Shown here piece after piece: positions 7,199-16,333 of a stretch of DNA of 62,074 nucleotides; the first letter of the stretch is position 1, and each line of letters opens with the position of its first letter. The notes under the pieces are model-generated. The model saw only the letters and a program-made list of their open reading frames with translations, was not told the origin of the DNA and did no database searches. Location: NCBI GenBank assembly GCA_910586965.1, contig CAJUMF010000021.1:1-62074 (forward strand). The letters run 5' to 3'. The DNA comes from an uncultured Dorea sp. GTDB taxonomy: Bacteria; Bacillota; Clostridia; Lachnospirales; Lachnospiraceae. Position numbers and translations under genes: made by a program.

Positions 7199-8998
7199 AT
7201 GCGAAAGATTATCAACTCACCGGATAATGTCGTGGCAGAGATGATGGAGGGTTACATCAGCGCTTACGGGAAATATTATGAAAAGCACCCGGAAGTAAAC
7301 GGCGTTATCCTCAAGAAGAAAAGAAAGGACAAGGTGGCTCTTGTTATCGGCGGCGGAAGCGGGCATGAGCCGATGTTCTCAGGATTTGTCGGGAAGGGGC
7401 TTGCAGATGCGGCAGCCTGCGGCAATATCTTCGCGTCGCCGGATCCGAATACCATCTATGAGACGGCCAAAGCGGTCGAACAGGGGAAGGGTGTTCTTTT
7501 TGTGTACGGCTGTTACGCAGGGGATAACTTAAACTTTGACATGGGCGAGGAGTTTTTGAATGACGAGGGAATCCCGACTGGTCATGTGCGCGTGTGGGAC
7601 GATGTGGCGTCAGCGCCGAAAGACAGGATGGAAGACCGCCGGGGGATTGCGGGAGATGTGTTTGTCGTAAAAGTTGCAGGCGCGGCCTGTGACGCGGGGC
7701 TGTCCCTTGAGGAAGTGACAAGAGTGACGGAAAAAGCGAGGGATAACACAAAAACCATCGGGGTGGCTACAGCTCCGGCACAGCTTCCAGGTATTGACAA
7801 GCCAATCTTTGAGCTGCCGGAAGGGGAGATCGAGTACGGCATGGGGCTTCACGGGGAAAGAGGCGTCCTCCGCACGACGTGGCAGGACGCGGATGTGCTT
7901 GTGGAAAAGATGTACGAGCAGATAATGGAGGATGCGAATCTTAAAGCAGGCGACGAGGTGTGTGTCCTGGTAAATGGTCTCGGCTCCACCACTATCACAG
8001 AGCTTGCCATTGCTTACCGGAAGGTGAAAAAGCTTTTAGATAGGGACGGGATCAAAGTGCATGACACTGATCTTAACAGCTACTGTACCAGCCAGGAGAT
8101 GGGGGGATTTTCCATCACACTGTTTAAACTGGACGAGGAGCTTAAGACCTATTACGACATGCCGTGCTATTGTCCGTTTTACGCGAAAGGTGAACTGACA
8201 GGAGCCAGAGCCGAAACCGGGAAACCTGGATATGACGAGGACGCGGTATCTGGACATACTTGTGCGGCGGATGGAGACGGCGCCCTGTCCGCGGAGGAGC
8301 CGGAGTTTGATGAAAATGATACGGCGGCGGCAGAGATCGTAAGGAGCAGGGAAGGTGTTCTTACAGAGCTCAATGCGGCAGATGCCAGGAATATGCTTCT
8401 CTATATCGCAGATAAGATCATTGCAAAGAAACCGTATCTGACGGAGATTGACAGTGCCATCGGAGACGGGGATCACGGGATTGGAATGGCAGGCGGTATG
8501 CAGAAGGCAAAGAAAAAGCTCCTTAAAATGGAAGGGGAAGAGAATGTATATGCGGTCTTCGAGGCAGCCGGAAAAGCAATGCTTCTTTCTATGGGCGGGG
8601 CATCCGGAGTCATCTTCGGAAGTCTCTATCTTGCAGGTGCAAAGGGGATGGAGCCTAAGAGCGCATTGACTGCAGAGGATCTTGCCGAGATGGAAAGAAA
8701 GAGCCTTGCGGCTATCCAGGAGAGAGGAAAGGCTAAGGTCGGTGACAAGACGATGGTGGATGCACTGGTTCCGGCCGTAGAGGTGATGGAAGGGTGTTTT
8801 GACCAGGGGATTCTTGATATGCTTAAGGCGGCGGAGGCAGCCGCAGCGCAGGGCGTCGAGGATACGAAGAAATATCAGGCCAGATTCGGACGTGCCAAAT
8901 CGCTGATGGAAAGAGCTGTCGGCTATCAGGATGCGGGGGCAACTTCCGTATGGCTTATCCTGCAGGGAATGCGTGAATTTGTAGAAGATAAGATGTAA
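7199..8998 (+). CDS. Dihydroxyacetone kinase, DhaK-DhaL fusion
   Basis: This 599-residue cytoplasmic kinase phosphorylates dihydroxyacetone to DHAP using ATP. Residues 1-330 form the DhaK domain with GGGSGHEP and GLHGERG; the histidine of the latter is residue 218, the same number as the substrate-binding His of E. coli DhaK. After a linker rich in Asp, Glu and Ala (about 345-380) comes a DhaL domain with AIGDGDHGIGM, GGASGVIFG and VGDKTMVDAL. The fused form is typical of ATP-dependent rather than PTS-dependent kinases, and no dhaM is nearby. ATG 7199 follows GAAGAGAGG and is preferred to the in-frame ATG at 7181. Confidence 0.93.
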   Translation: MRKIINSPDNVVAEMMEGYISAYGKYYEKHPEVNGVILKKKRKDKVALVIGGGSGHEPMFSGFVGKGLADAAACGNIFASPDPNTIYETAKAVEQGKGVLFVYGCYAGDNLNFDMGEEFLNDEGIPTGHVRVWDDVASAPKDRMEDRRGIAGDVFVVKVAGAACDAGLSLEEVTRVTEKARDNTKTIGVATAPAQLPGIDKPIFELPEGEIEYGMGLHGERGVLRTTWQDADVLVEKMYEQIMEDANLKAGDEVCVLVNGLGSTTITELAIAYRKVKKLLDRDGIKVHDTDLNSYCTSQEMGGFSITLFKLDEELKTYYDMPCYCPFYAKGELTGARAETGKPGYDEDAVSGHTCAADGDGALSAEEPEFDENDTAAAEIVRSREGVLTELNAADARNMLLYIADKIIAKKPYLTEIDSAIGDGDHGIGMAGGMQKAKKKLLKMEGEENVYAVFEAAGKAMLLSMGGASGVIFGSLYLAGAKGMEPKSALTAEDLAEMERKSLAAIQERGKAKVGDKTMVDALVPAVEVMEGCFDQGILDMLKAAEAAAAQGVEDTKKYQARFGRAKSLMERAVGYQDAGATSVWLILQGMREFVEDKM

Positions 8999-9000
8999 TA

Positions 9001-9120
9001 ATATACAGCGCAGCGAACTGGACTGGTTAGATACATAAAAAATGGCTCTTTTATTCATGCCAAAACTGTTATACAGTAGGGGAAACCGAAAGGTTACTGA
9101 AAAGAAAAGAGGTTTTATTT
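9001..9120 (+). promoter_or_regulatory. Leader with alternative hairpins before the ECF S gene
   Basis: ACTGT-TAT-ACAGT (9067-9079) forms one hairpin. The same CAGT can instead pair with ACTG at the end of a second structure whose core is AACC-GAAA-GGTT. The two are mutually exclusive, and the second ends just before the ribosome site AAAAGAGG. I could not match it to a known riboswitch class. No obvious terminator lies inside the leader. Confidence 0.35.
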
Positions 9121-9675
9121 ATGAATTCTAATCTGAAAAAACTGGTTATAGCTGCGCTGTTTGCGGCTTTGTCATGTGTTGCTACGATGTCGATCCATAT
9201 CCCGACACCGGGGACAGGCGGATACATCCATCCGGGTGACGGGATTGTCATTCTATCCGGTGTGATCCTTGGGCCGGGTTGGGGGCTTCTGGCGGCGGGT
9301 ATCGGTTCCGCGATGGCGGATCTTTTGGGCGGATATTTCCTCTATGTGCCGATTACCTTTGTCGTAAAGGGCGCTGTTGCATTTGCCGCAGGGACAATCT
9401 ACAAAAAGATTGGGAATACGCCGAAAAGCCGTTACGTGGCCGTTGTGCTCGGTGGGATTGGGGATATCGTACTGGTGACCGGCGGGTATTTTCTGTGTGA
9501 GGTTATGCTGTACGGTGCAGCAGCCGCGGCGGCGAGTGTACCGGCTAATCTGATACAGGGGATCGGAGGACTTATCATCGGTATTGCTTTGTATCCGGTG
9601 CTGTTATCCGTTCCGGAGCTGCGGCAGAACGCTAACGGACAAGGCAGGGCGTCCTGGTCACAGAGCGGGCAGTGA
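9121..9675 (+). CDS. ECF transporter S component
   Basis: A 184-residue membrane protein with about six hydrophobic segments. It has the typical S-component start (LKKLVIAALFAALSCVATM), a Pro/Gly-rich loop IPTPGTGGYIHPGD, and GWGLLAAGIGSAMADLLGGY. S components bind a vitamin or precursor and dock onto a shared EcfAAT module, which must be encoded elsewhere. The loop resembles those of S components often labelled for pyridoxine or thiamine precursors, but the substrate cannot be fixed here. It starts behind AAAAGAGG. Confidence 0.85.
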   Translation: MNSNLKKLVIAALFAALSCVATMSIHIPTPGTGGYIHPGDGIVILSGVILGPGWGLLAAGIGSAMADLLGGYFLYVPITFVVKGAVAFAAGTIYKKIGNTPKSRYVAVVLGGIGDIVLVTGGYFLCEVMLYGAAAAAASVPANLIQGIGGLIIGIALYPVLLSVPELRQNANGQGRASWSQSGQ

Positions 9676-9804
9676 TGGAGCGTATGATCCGGCATTTGAT
9701 TCGGGTATTTTGAAAAAATCTGGTTGTTGAGCCTGGAGATACGTGGTAAACTATTTGTTATAGTTGCTGCATTAGTGTATGTTCAAGAAAGGATCACTCG
9801 GTCT

Positions 9805-11378
9805 ATGGATTTTTACCGAACCAGATTTACTGAAAAGTTAAATGAATCACTGAAGGCAGTATCACCGATTATTGCAATTGTGGTACTGCTTAGTTTTACG
9901 ATAACTCCTGTTCCTGCAAGTATCCTGCTCCTTTTTTTATTCGGAGCGGTGCTTCTGATCATCGGAATGATGTTATTTACGCTGGGAGCGGAGCTTTCGA
10001 TGACGCCTATGGGTGAGCGGGTGGGAACGAAGATGGCGAATACGATGCATCTTGGAACCATCCTGCTTTTATGCTTTCTGCTTGGCTTTATCATCACGGT
10101 GTCTGAGCCGGATCTTCAGGTGCTTGCCGAGCAGGTTCCTTCCATTCCGAATGCGGTGTTGATCTTATCTGTCGCCGGCGGCGTAGGTTTTTTCCTGGCG
10201 GTGGCGATGATACGTATGCTGTTCTCGGTTCCGTTGTCTGTGTTTCTGATCTTCTTTTATATTGTTGTATTTATCCTGACGTTGTTTGCGCCGGGGGATT
10301 TTCTTGCGGTGGCCTTTGATTCCGGCGGTGTGACTACCGGACCTATGACGGTTCCGTTTATTATGGCTCTTGGTATCGGGTTTGCTGCCGTGCGAAGTGA
10401 TAAACATGCAGAGGATGACAGCTTCGGACTTGTCGCTCTGTGCTCGATCGGGCCGATCCTTGCGGTCCTGCTTCTCGGACTTGTCTACCAGCCGGAGGGG
10501 ACGGGCTATATGCCTGCGCCGCTGCCGGATATCCAGGATTCCGTGGAGCTCTGGCTGTGCTTCAGAGACGGTTTTCCTGCGTATATTAAGGAAATTGCCC
10601 TGTCCTTGCTGCCGATTGCGGTCTTCTTTGCGTTGTTCCAGATATTTTCCCTTAAACTTAAGAAAAAGACGTTGGTAAAGATCATCATCGGTATCGTATA
10701 TACTTATGCCGGTCTGGTACTTTTTCTTACGGGGGTAAATGTGGGCTTCATGCCGGCGGGGAATTTCCTCGGACAGACGATCGCTGAGCTTCCGTACCGG
10801 TTTGTCTTGGTGCCGGTGGGTATGGTGATGGGATTCTTCATCGTAAAGGCGGAGCCGGCGGTGTATGTACTGATGGAGCAGGTGGAAGAGATTACTTCCG
10901 GGGCGATATCCGGGAAGGCGATGGGGCTTAGTCTTTCTCTCGGCGTGGCAGTTTCCGTGGGGCTTTCCATGTTCCGGGTATTGACGGGGCTTTCCATCTT
11001 TTGGTTCATCGTGCCGGGATACGTGATCGCGATCTGTCTGTCCTTCTTTGTGCCGAAGATATTTACTGCCATTGCTTTTGACTCCGGCGGTGTTGCGTCC
11101 GGGCGATGACTGCTACATTTCTTCTGCCCTTTGCGATCGGCGCGTGTCAGAGCGTGGGCGGGGATATTGTCAGGGATGCTTTCGGGATCATTGCGATGGT
11201 TGCCATGACTCCCCTTATCGCGATCCAGATTTTGGGAGCGGTCTATAAGGTGCGGCTGAGCCGGAGCAAAGCTGCCCAGGAGATGCCCGTGCTTTTGGCA
11301 GAACAGGGCGGGGGCGGACAGCCGGCTTTTGTATCTTATCTTGAAAGCTTTGGAGATGACGATATCATAGAGCTTTAG
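9805..11378 (+). pseudogene. DUF1538 membrane protein, frameshifted
   Basis: A polytopic membrane protein of the DUF1538 family built from two internal repeats. Repeat 1 carries AFDSGGVTTGPMTVPF. The matching motif of repeat 2 is split: the first frame reads AFDSGGVASGR and stops at 11107-11109, while the -1 frame continues with MTATFLLPFAIGAC to 11378. Restoring one C at about 11102 gives the expected GPMT. This is either a real one-base deletion or a sequencing error. The two frames overlap as ATGA, so coupled translation of two parts is conceivable but would lack the Pro. ATG 9805 follows AAAGGATC; an in-frame TTG exists at 9724. A PII-like gene follows at 33 bp. Confidence 0.8.
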
Positions 11379-11411
11379 GACAGCGTTATTTTAGAGAGGA
11401 ATGGAGATATC

Positions 11412-12101
11412 ATGAATGAGATCAGCCTGATGGGAATCATCACGAACCGGGGAATGCGCGATAAGTTTATTGCCTTTTTTAAACAGAATAATATACATGT
11501 GACATTTGCGACTCTCGGGGAAGGGACTGCCAGCAGTGCAGTTCTTGACTATCTGGGCATGGAGGCGACAGAAAAAGCGCTCTATTTTGCGTTTGTCACG
11601 CCGGATACATGGAGACATATAAGGAAAGAGCTTTATACAAAAGTGAAGATAGATATCCCCGGCAGAGGAATTGCATTTCTTATCCCATTAAGCAGTATCG
11701 GCGGGAAGGGGACACTTAACTATCTCACGGTCGGGCAGGAAGTTGTTATAGAGGAGGAGAGCACCTTGAAGAATACAGATTTTGAACTTCTGGTTACCAT
11801 TGCAAATGCGGGATATATCGAGACGATCATGGATGCGGCGCGCAGTGCGAAGGCGCCTGGCGGGACGGTGATCCATGCGAAGGGGACGGGAGCAGAACAT
11901 GCGAAGCGGTTTCTTGGCATATCTCTCGCCGAGGAGAAGGAGATGATTTTCATCGTCGTCCGCACGGAGCAGAAAAATACGATCATGCGTGCGATCATGG
12001 AGCAGGCGGGGACGAAGACGCCGGCCGGGGCAGTATCTTTCTCCCTTCCGGTTACGGGCACGGCAGGTCTTCGGATCCTTGAGGATGAGGAGCTTATGTA
12101 G
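11412..12101 (+). CDS. Tandem PII-like regulatory protein
   Basis: A 229-residue soluble protein made of two PII-type units. The first (about residues 3-105) has FFKQNNIHVTFATLGEGTAS. The second (about 122-220) has the clearer PII pattern APGGTVIHAKGTGAEHAKRF followed by KEMIFIVV. Classical PII proteins are about 112 residues and act as trimers; a fused pair is unusual. It follows the DUF1538 gene and is very likely its partner, probably a nucleotide- or metabolite-responsive controller of that membrane protein. The ribosome site is AGAGAGGAATGG. Confidence 0.78.
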   Translation: MNEISLMGIITNRGMRDKFIAFFKQNNIHVTFATLGEGTASSAVLDYLGMEATEKALYFAFVTPDTWRHIRKELYTKVKIDIPGRGIAFLIPLSSIGGKGTLNYLTVGQEVVIEEESTLKNTDFELLVTIANAGYIETIMDAARSAKAPGGTVIHAKGTGAEHAKRFLGISLAEEKEMIFIVVRTEQKNTIMRAIMEQAGTKTPAGAVSFSLPVTGTAGLRILEDEELM

Positions 12102-12151
12102 GCTGAGTTTCCGGCAATGGGCGCTCAAGACGAAAAAACATGATTTTCCTG

Positions 12152-12180
12152 TTGACTTTATCTTGGTAAATTGATAACAT
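12152..12180 (+). promoter_or_regulatory. Promoter of the amino acid ABC operon
   Basis: TTGACT and TAACAT are separated by 17 bp, about 43 bases before the binding-protein start codon. Confidence 0.6.
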
Positions 12181-12222
12181 TGTACCGTAGAAAAACATTA
12201 AGATAAACGAGGAGATCATGTT

Positions 12223-13050
12223 ATGAAAAAAATAATGGTGATGATGTTAACTTTAATGATGACACTTTCTTTGGCTGCGTGCGGAAGCGACGGCTCCAAG
12301 GCTGATTCGGGTTCTGATTCTAAGTCGGAATCTTCCGATGGAAGCGATATGGCTTACGTGAAGGACAAGGGAACTTTAGTTGTGGGAATCACGGATTTTG
12401 AGCCTATGGATTTTAAGGATGAGAGCGGAGAGTGGGTAGGATTTGACGCAGATATGGCGAAGGCATTCGCTGAGAGCCTTGGCGTGGAAGCTGAGTTTGT
12501 GGAGATTGACTGGGACAACAAGATTATGGAGCTTGAAGGTAAGACCATCGATTGCGTATGGAATGGTATGACGCTGACTGATGAGGTGACAAGCTCGATG
12601 GAGTGTTCTAATGCTTACTGCAACAATGCGCAGGTTGTCATTGTTCCTTCCGATAAAGCTGACAAATATCAGGATACAGACAGTTTATCCGAGCTTTCCT
12701 TTGCGGTAGAGGCAGGAAGTGCAGGAGAAGCAGAAGTATCTAAGCTTAATCTTGAGTGTACGCCGGTGAAAGCACAGTCCGACGCGCTGATGGAGGTGGC
12801 TGCGGGAACATCCGATGCGGCGGTTATCGACTCCCTTATGGCGGCAGCTATGGTAGGCGAGGGAACTGGCTATGAGAACCTTACCTATACAGTTGGGTTA
12901 AACAGTGAGGAGTATGGTGTGGGCTTTCGTAAAGGCTCTGATCTTGCCGCTTCCCTGAATGATTTCTTTGCTTCCAGTTACGCAGACGGAAGCATGGCAG
13001 AGTGTGCAGAAAAGTACGGAGTCCAGGCGGCATTGATCGAACAGAAATAG
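12223..13050 (+). CDS. Amino acid ABC transporter substrate-binding lipoprotein
   Basis: A 275-residue type II periplasmic-binding-fold protein. A lipoprotein signal ends in SLAAC (Cys about residue 20), followed by a Ser/Asp-rich linker of about 25 residues. The mature part has the SBP_bac_3 features GTLVVGITDFEPMDF, WVGFDADMAKAFAESLG and IDCVWNGMTLTDE. The lipoprotein anchor would be added by the Lgt encoded near 54 kb. It is the first gene of a three-gene importer for a polar amino acid; cystine or another polar residue fits, but the ligand is not determined. Confidence 0.92.
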   Translation: MKKIMVMMLTLMMTLSLAACGSDGSKADSGSDSKSESSDGSDMAYVKDKGTLVVGITDFEPMDFKDESGEWVGFDADMAKAFAESLGVEAEFVEIDWDNKIMELEGKTIDCVWNGMTLTDEVTSSMECSNAYCNNAQVVIVPSDKADKYQDTDSLSELSFAVEAGSAGEAEVSKLNLECTPVKAQSDALMEVAAGTSDAAVIDSLMAAAMVGEGTGYENLTYTVGLNSEEYGVGFRKGSDLAASLNDFFASSYADGSMAECAEKYGVQAALIEQK

Positions 13051-13085
13051 ATATACAGCATAACGGATTAGAAATTAGGTAATGA

Positions 13086-13775
13086 ATGATGGAACAGATG
13101 ATGGAACAGATGCCGATTGTCGTACATGCGTTGAACATCGGCTTTCTGCAAACGTTAAAATTATTTTTTGTGACGCTTATCGGTGCATTCCCGCTGGGGC
13201 TAGTGATTGCGTTTGGCTCTATGTCGGGATTTAAGCCGCTGAGTTATTTTGCCAAGTTGGTTGTCTGGATTATCAGGGGAACACCGCTGATGATCCAGCT
13301 TCTTATCATCTATTATTTTCCGGGGCTTGTACTTCACAACCCAATCTGGGGGAGCGGAGAGTCCGGACGGTTTTTGGCAGCGTCCGTGTCCTTTATCCTG
13401 AATTATGCCTGCTATTTTTCTGAGATCTACCGGGGCGGCATCCAGGGGGTTCCGGTGGGGCAGGAGGAAGCAGGGCTTGTGCTTGGCATGACAAAGAGCC
13501 AGATATTTTTTAAGATCACGCTCCTTCAGATGATCAAGCGTATCGTGCCGCCCATGTCCAATGAGATCATTACGCTGGTGAAAGATACTTCCCTTGCCCG
13601 CATCATTGCCCTGCAGGAGATCATCTGGGCAGGACAGGCCTTCATGAAAGGCTCCTACGGGATATCCGGTGCGATCTGGCCGCTGTTTTTTACGGCTGTC
13701 TACTACCTGATCTTTAACGGTATCCTGACCGTTTTGCTGGGTCGCCTGGAAGAAAAGCTTAACTATTTCAGATAA
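13086..13775 (+). CDS. Amino acid ABC transporter permease
   Basis: A 229-residue HisM-type permease with about five membrane segments. The EAA-type cytoplasmic loop (GVPVGQEEAGLVLGMTKSQ, about residues 120-138) and the IRGTPLMIQL segment are typical of polar amino acid importers. It begins 35 bp after the binding protein, and the ATPase gene begins 13 bp after it. Confidence 0.93.
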   Translation: MMEQMMEQMPIVVHALNIGFLQTLKLFFVTLIGAFPLGLVIAFGSMSGFKPLSYFAKLVVWIIRGTPLMIQLLIIYYFPGLVLHNPIWGSGESGRFLAASVSFILNYACYFSEIYRGGIQGVPVGQEEAGLVLGMTKSQIFFKITLLQMIKRIVPPMSNEIITLVKDTSLARIIALQEIIWAGQAFMKGSYGISGAIWPLFFTAVYYLIFNGILTVLLGRLEEKLNYFR

Positions 13776-13788
13776 CGGGGAGGGAATT

Positions 13789-14574
13789 ATGGCGATTTTA
13801 GAGGTAGAACATATATGTAAATCTTTTAACCGTACGGAAGTGTTAAGGGACATCAGTTTTTCACTGGAAAAGGGGCAGGCGGTATCTATCATCGGTTCTT
13901 CCGGGAGCGGGAAGACAACGCTCCTTCGGTGTCTGAACTTTTTGGAACGCCCGGATCAGGGTGTGATCAAGGTAGGGGGAGAGACTCTGTTTGACTCGGC
14001 GGATCCGTCTACCCAGCTTGAGACGGCGATTCGAAAGAAGAGGCTGCATTTTGGTCTGGTCTTTCAATCCTTTAACTTGTTTCCGCAGTACACGGCATTG
14101 GAAAATGTGATGCTGGCGAAGGAGCTTTTAGCTTCCGAGCAGCCGGAATATAAGGCGAGGAAAAAAGAGATCCACGAGGAGATCCATGCCCAGGCAGAGG
14201 AGCTTTTGCTGCAGATGGGCTTAAGTAACCGGATGGGGAGTTACCCCCACCAGTTGTCCGGCGGGCAGCAGCAGCGAGTAGCTATTGCCAGAGCCCTTGC
14301 CCTGGCACCGGATATCCTGTGCTTTGATGAACCTACGTCTGCGCTTGACCCGGAGCTTACGGGGGAAGTCCTACGAGTAATCAAGGAGCTGGCGGACAAA
14401 AAGACAACGATGATCATCGTGACCCATGAGATGGCGTTTGCAAGAGATGTGGCAGACCATACGATATTTATGGATGATGGATTGATCGTGGAGCAAGGAG
14501 ACCCTGTGCAGGTGTTTGAAAGCCCGAAGGAGGAGCGGACGAAGCAGTTCTTGTCGCGGTTTACGCAGGGTTAA
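13789..14574 (+). CDS. Amino acid ABC transporter ATP-binding protein
   Basis: A 261-residue ABC ATPase with Walker A GSSGSGKTTLLRCLNFLERP (about residue 36), signature LSGGQQQRVAIARALA, Walker B ILCFDEPTSALDPE and the H-loop VTHEM. The GlnQ/HisP-type signature confirms that the operon is an amino acid importer. The gene is followed by a terminator. Confidence 0.95.
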   Translation: MAILEVEHICKSFNRTEVLRDISFSLEKGQAVSIIGSSGSGKTTLLRCLNFLERPDQGVIKVGGETLFDSADPSTQLETAIRKKRLHFGLVFQSFNLFPQYTALENVMLAKELLASEQPEYKARKKEIHEEIHAQAEELLLQMGLSNRMGSYPHQLSGGQQQRVAIARALALAPDILCFDEPTSALDPELTGEVLRVIKELADKKTTMIIVTHEMAFARDVADHTIFMDDGLIVEQGDPVQVFESPKEERTKQFLSRFTQG

Positions 14575-14600
14575 TTTGAAAAAAATATACTCTTTATATA

Positions 14601-14637
14601 AATGCTGTTTGGGCGGATGATCCAGACAGCATTTTTA
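14601..14637 (+). terminator. Terminator of the amino acid ABC operon
   Basis: AATGCTGT and ACAGCATT pair, with an inner TGG/CCA, and are followed by TTTAAT. It stands 26 bases after the ATPase stop codon. Confidence 0.8.
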
Positions 14638-14657
14638 ATATCCGGCAAATTTGTTGC

Positions 14658-14686
14658 TATACATATTTTGGCAAATAAGATATAAT
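14658..14686 (+). promoter_or_regulatory. Promoter of the first O-acetyltransferase gene
   Basis: TATACA and a consensus TATAAT are separated by 17 bp, about 38 bases before the start codon at 14724. Confidence 0.5.
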
Positions 14687-14723
14687 TATTAAAGTTCATG
14701 ACATATCAAGGAGGAGTTAACTT

Positions 14724-15335
14724 ATGGAAATTTTTAATAAATTACATGACGGCAGTATCTATGACCCGGGCGATGCAGATATTTTAGAGCAGCAGATGGG
14801 TTACCAGGAGCTCTTATATGATTATAATATGACCAGACCCGGCGAAGGAACAAAGCGTGCAGAGCTTTTGCGGGAAATGTTTGCGGATATTGGAGAGAAT
14901 TGCTATATTGAGCCGCCCCTTCATGCCAACATGGGAGGGCATCATGTTCATTTTGGCAAGAATATTTATGCCAATTACAATCTGACTCTCGTGGATGATA
15001 CCCATATCTATGTGGGCGACTATACGATGTTCGGGCCGAATGTGACGATAGCTACCGCGGGCCATCCAATCCTGCCCGAGCTTCGCCAGAGGGGGCTTCA
15101 GTATAATATGCCGGTGCGTATCGGAAAAAATTGCTGGATCGGAGCCGGGGCGGTCATCCTGCCTGGCATTACCATTGGGGACAATGTTGTAGTGGGTGCA
15201 GGAAGCGTAGTGACGAAGGATATTCCGTCCGGCGTGGTTGCAGTAGGGAATTCGTGCCGGATTCTGCGGGAAGTCGGTGAGCACGACCGGAAGTATTATT
15301 TTAGAGACAGAGAGATTGATTACGGGAAGATATAA
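14724..15335 (+). CDS. Sugar O-acetyltransferase (maltose/galactoside type)
   Basis: A 203-residue left-handed beta-helix acetyltransferase that uses acetyl-CoA. The N-terminal helical cap (MEIFNKLHDGSIYDP) is of the Mac/LacA type. Hexapeptide repeats follow (IGKNCWIGAGAVILPGITIG, then VVGAGSVVTKDIPSGVVAVG). The likely catalytic His lies in TAGHPI (about residue 116). The physiological acceptor is unknown; these enzymes often detoxify non-metabolisable sugars. It starts behind AAGGAGG. A second member of this type lies at 21144. Confidence 0.9.
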   Translation: MEIFNKLHDGSIYDPGDADILEQQMGYQELLYDYNMTRPGEGTKRAELLREMFADIGENCYIEPPLHANMGGHHVHFGKNIYANYNLTLVDDTHIYVGDYTMFGPNVTIATAGHPILPELRQRGLQYNMPVRIGKNCWIGAGAVILPGITIGDNVVVGAGSVVTKDIPSGVVAVGNSCRILREVGEHDRKYYFRDREIDYGKI

Positions 15336-15364
15336 GGATAAGACGCAGGGTGGGAGGAAACGCT

Positions 15365-16330
15365 ATGGATTATGAAGGACAGATTTGCCGCGCGCCGATG
15401 GAACGCGCCTCTTTTATGTTGCCGGTCATGGTCGGATGCTCCTATAACAGATGTAAATTCTGCAATTTATTCCGGCATTTAAAATACAGGGAACTTCCGC
15501 TTGAGCAGGTGGAAAAGGAGCTTTTGCGGGTGAAGGAGGCAGGAGGGAGACCGAAAAAGATATTTTTGGGCGACGGCAATGCGTTTGGGCTTGGAATGCG
15601 GCGGCTCATGGACGTGCTTAGGCTCATTCACAGCTATTTTCCGGAATGCGATTGCATCAACATGGATGCTACGGTTACGAGCATCCTGAAAAAGACGGAT
15701 GAGGAGCTTGGGCTTTTATATGAAAACGGAGTCCGGCATCTGTATCTTGGCATTGAGTCGGGACTGGACGATGTGCTGTCGTTTATGGAAAAGGATCATG
15801 ATACCGCACAGGCATATGAGGCGGTAAGGCGCCTTCAGTCGGCGGGGATGATATTTGACGCCCATATTATGACAGGTGTGGCAGGAAAGGGGCGCGGCGC
15901 AGAGAATGCGGAGGCTCTGGCAGAGTTCTTTCACCGCACGGGACCGGCGCATGTAGTCAATTTTTCCATGTTTTTACACCGGGAAGTGCCGCTTTACCGT
16001 CATATCGCGGACGGGAGCTTTGTGCCTGCGGATGAGCTTGAAAATCTTGAGGAGGAACGGCATCTCCTGGAACGCCTGGACGTGCCTGTTTTGTATGACG
16101 GATTTCACGATTACATTGAGATGAGGGTTCGGGGAAAGCTGCCAGGAGACCGGGAGAAGATGCTTTCCAGGCTGGACGGTGCCATAGCAAAGTATAAGGA
16201 TGAGCCGCGCTGCTATTCTTATGTGCAGGGGGAATGCCCGGAGCTTACAAGGTGTGCTTACGGAGGATGCGGCGGCGGGGAACACCGGCCGGAGAAGATA
16301 TGGGATATGGACAGAAAAGGAGACAGATAA
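15365..16330 (+). CDS. Radical SAM protein
   Basis: A 321-residue radical SAM enzyme with an Elp3/MiaB-like core. The cluster motif CSYNRCKFC (about residues 25-33) has CX4CX2C spacing. FLGDGNAFGL and HLYLGIESGLDDVL match the SAM-binding strands. The C-terminus carries four more cysteines (CPELTRCAYGGC, preceded by a further Cys at CYSYVQGEC), possibly a second cluster. ATG 15365 follows GGGAGGAAA. It is separated by only 3 bp from an FAD protein with its own Cys cluster, so the two are probably partners. The substrate is unknown. Confidence 0.85.
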   Translation: MDYEGQICRAPMERASFMLPVMVGCSYNRCKFCNLFRHLKYRELPLEQVEKELLRVKEAGGRPKKIFLGDGNAFGLGMRRLMDVLRLIHSYFPECDCINMDATVTSILKKTDEELGLLYENGVRHLYLGIESGLDDVLSFMEKDHDTAQAYEAVRRLQSAGMIFDAHIMTGVAGKGRGAENAEALAEFFHRTGPAHVVNFSMFLHREVPLYRHIADGSFVPADELENLEEERHLLERLDVPVLYDGFHDYIEMRVRGKLPGDREKMLSRLDGAIAKYKDEPRCYSYVQGECPELTRCAYGGCGGGEHRPEKIWDMDRKGDR

Positions 16331-16333
16331 GGG

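Noticed and set aside
7344..9058. Long open frames on the minus strand opposite the dihydroxyacetone kinase
   Set aside because: They mirror the codon pattern of the real gene, lack ribosome sites, and encode low-complexity Arg/Ser/Pro-rich products.
11048..11248. Programmed -1 frameshift in the DUF1538 gene
   Set aside because: The sequence at the shift (TCCGGGC) is not a canonical slippery heptamer, and a -1 slip would give GAMT rather than the conserved GPMT. A single-base loss explains it better.
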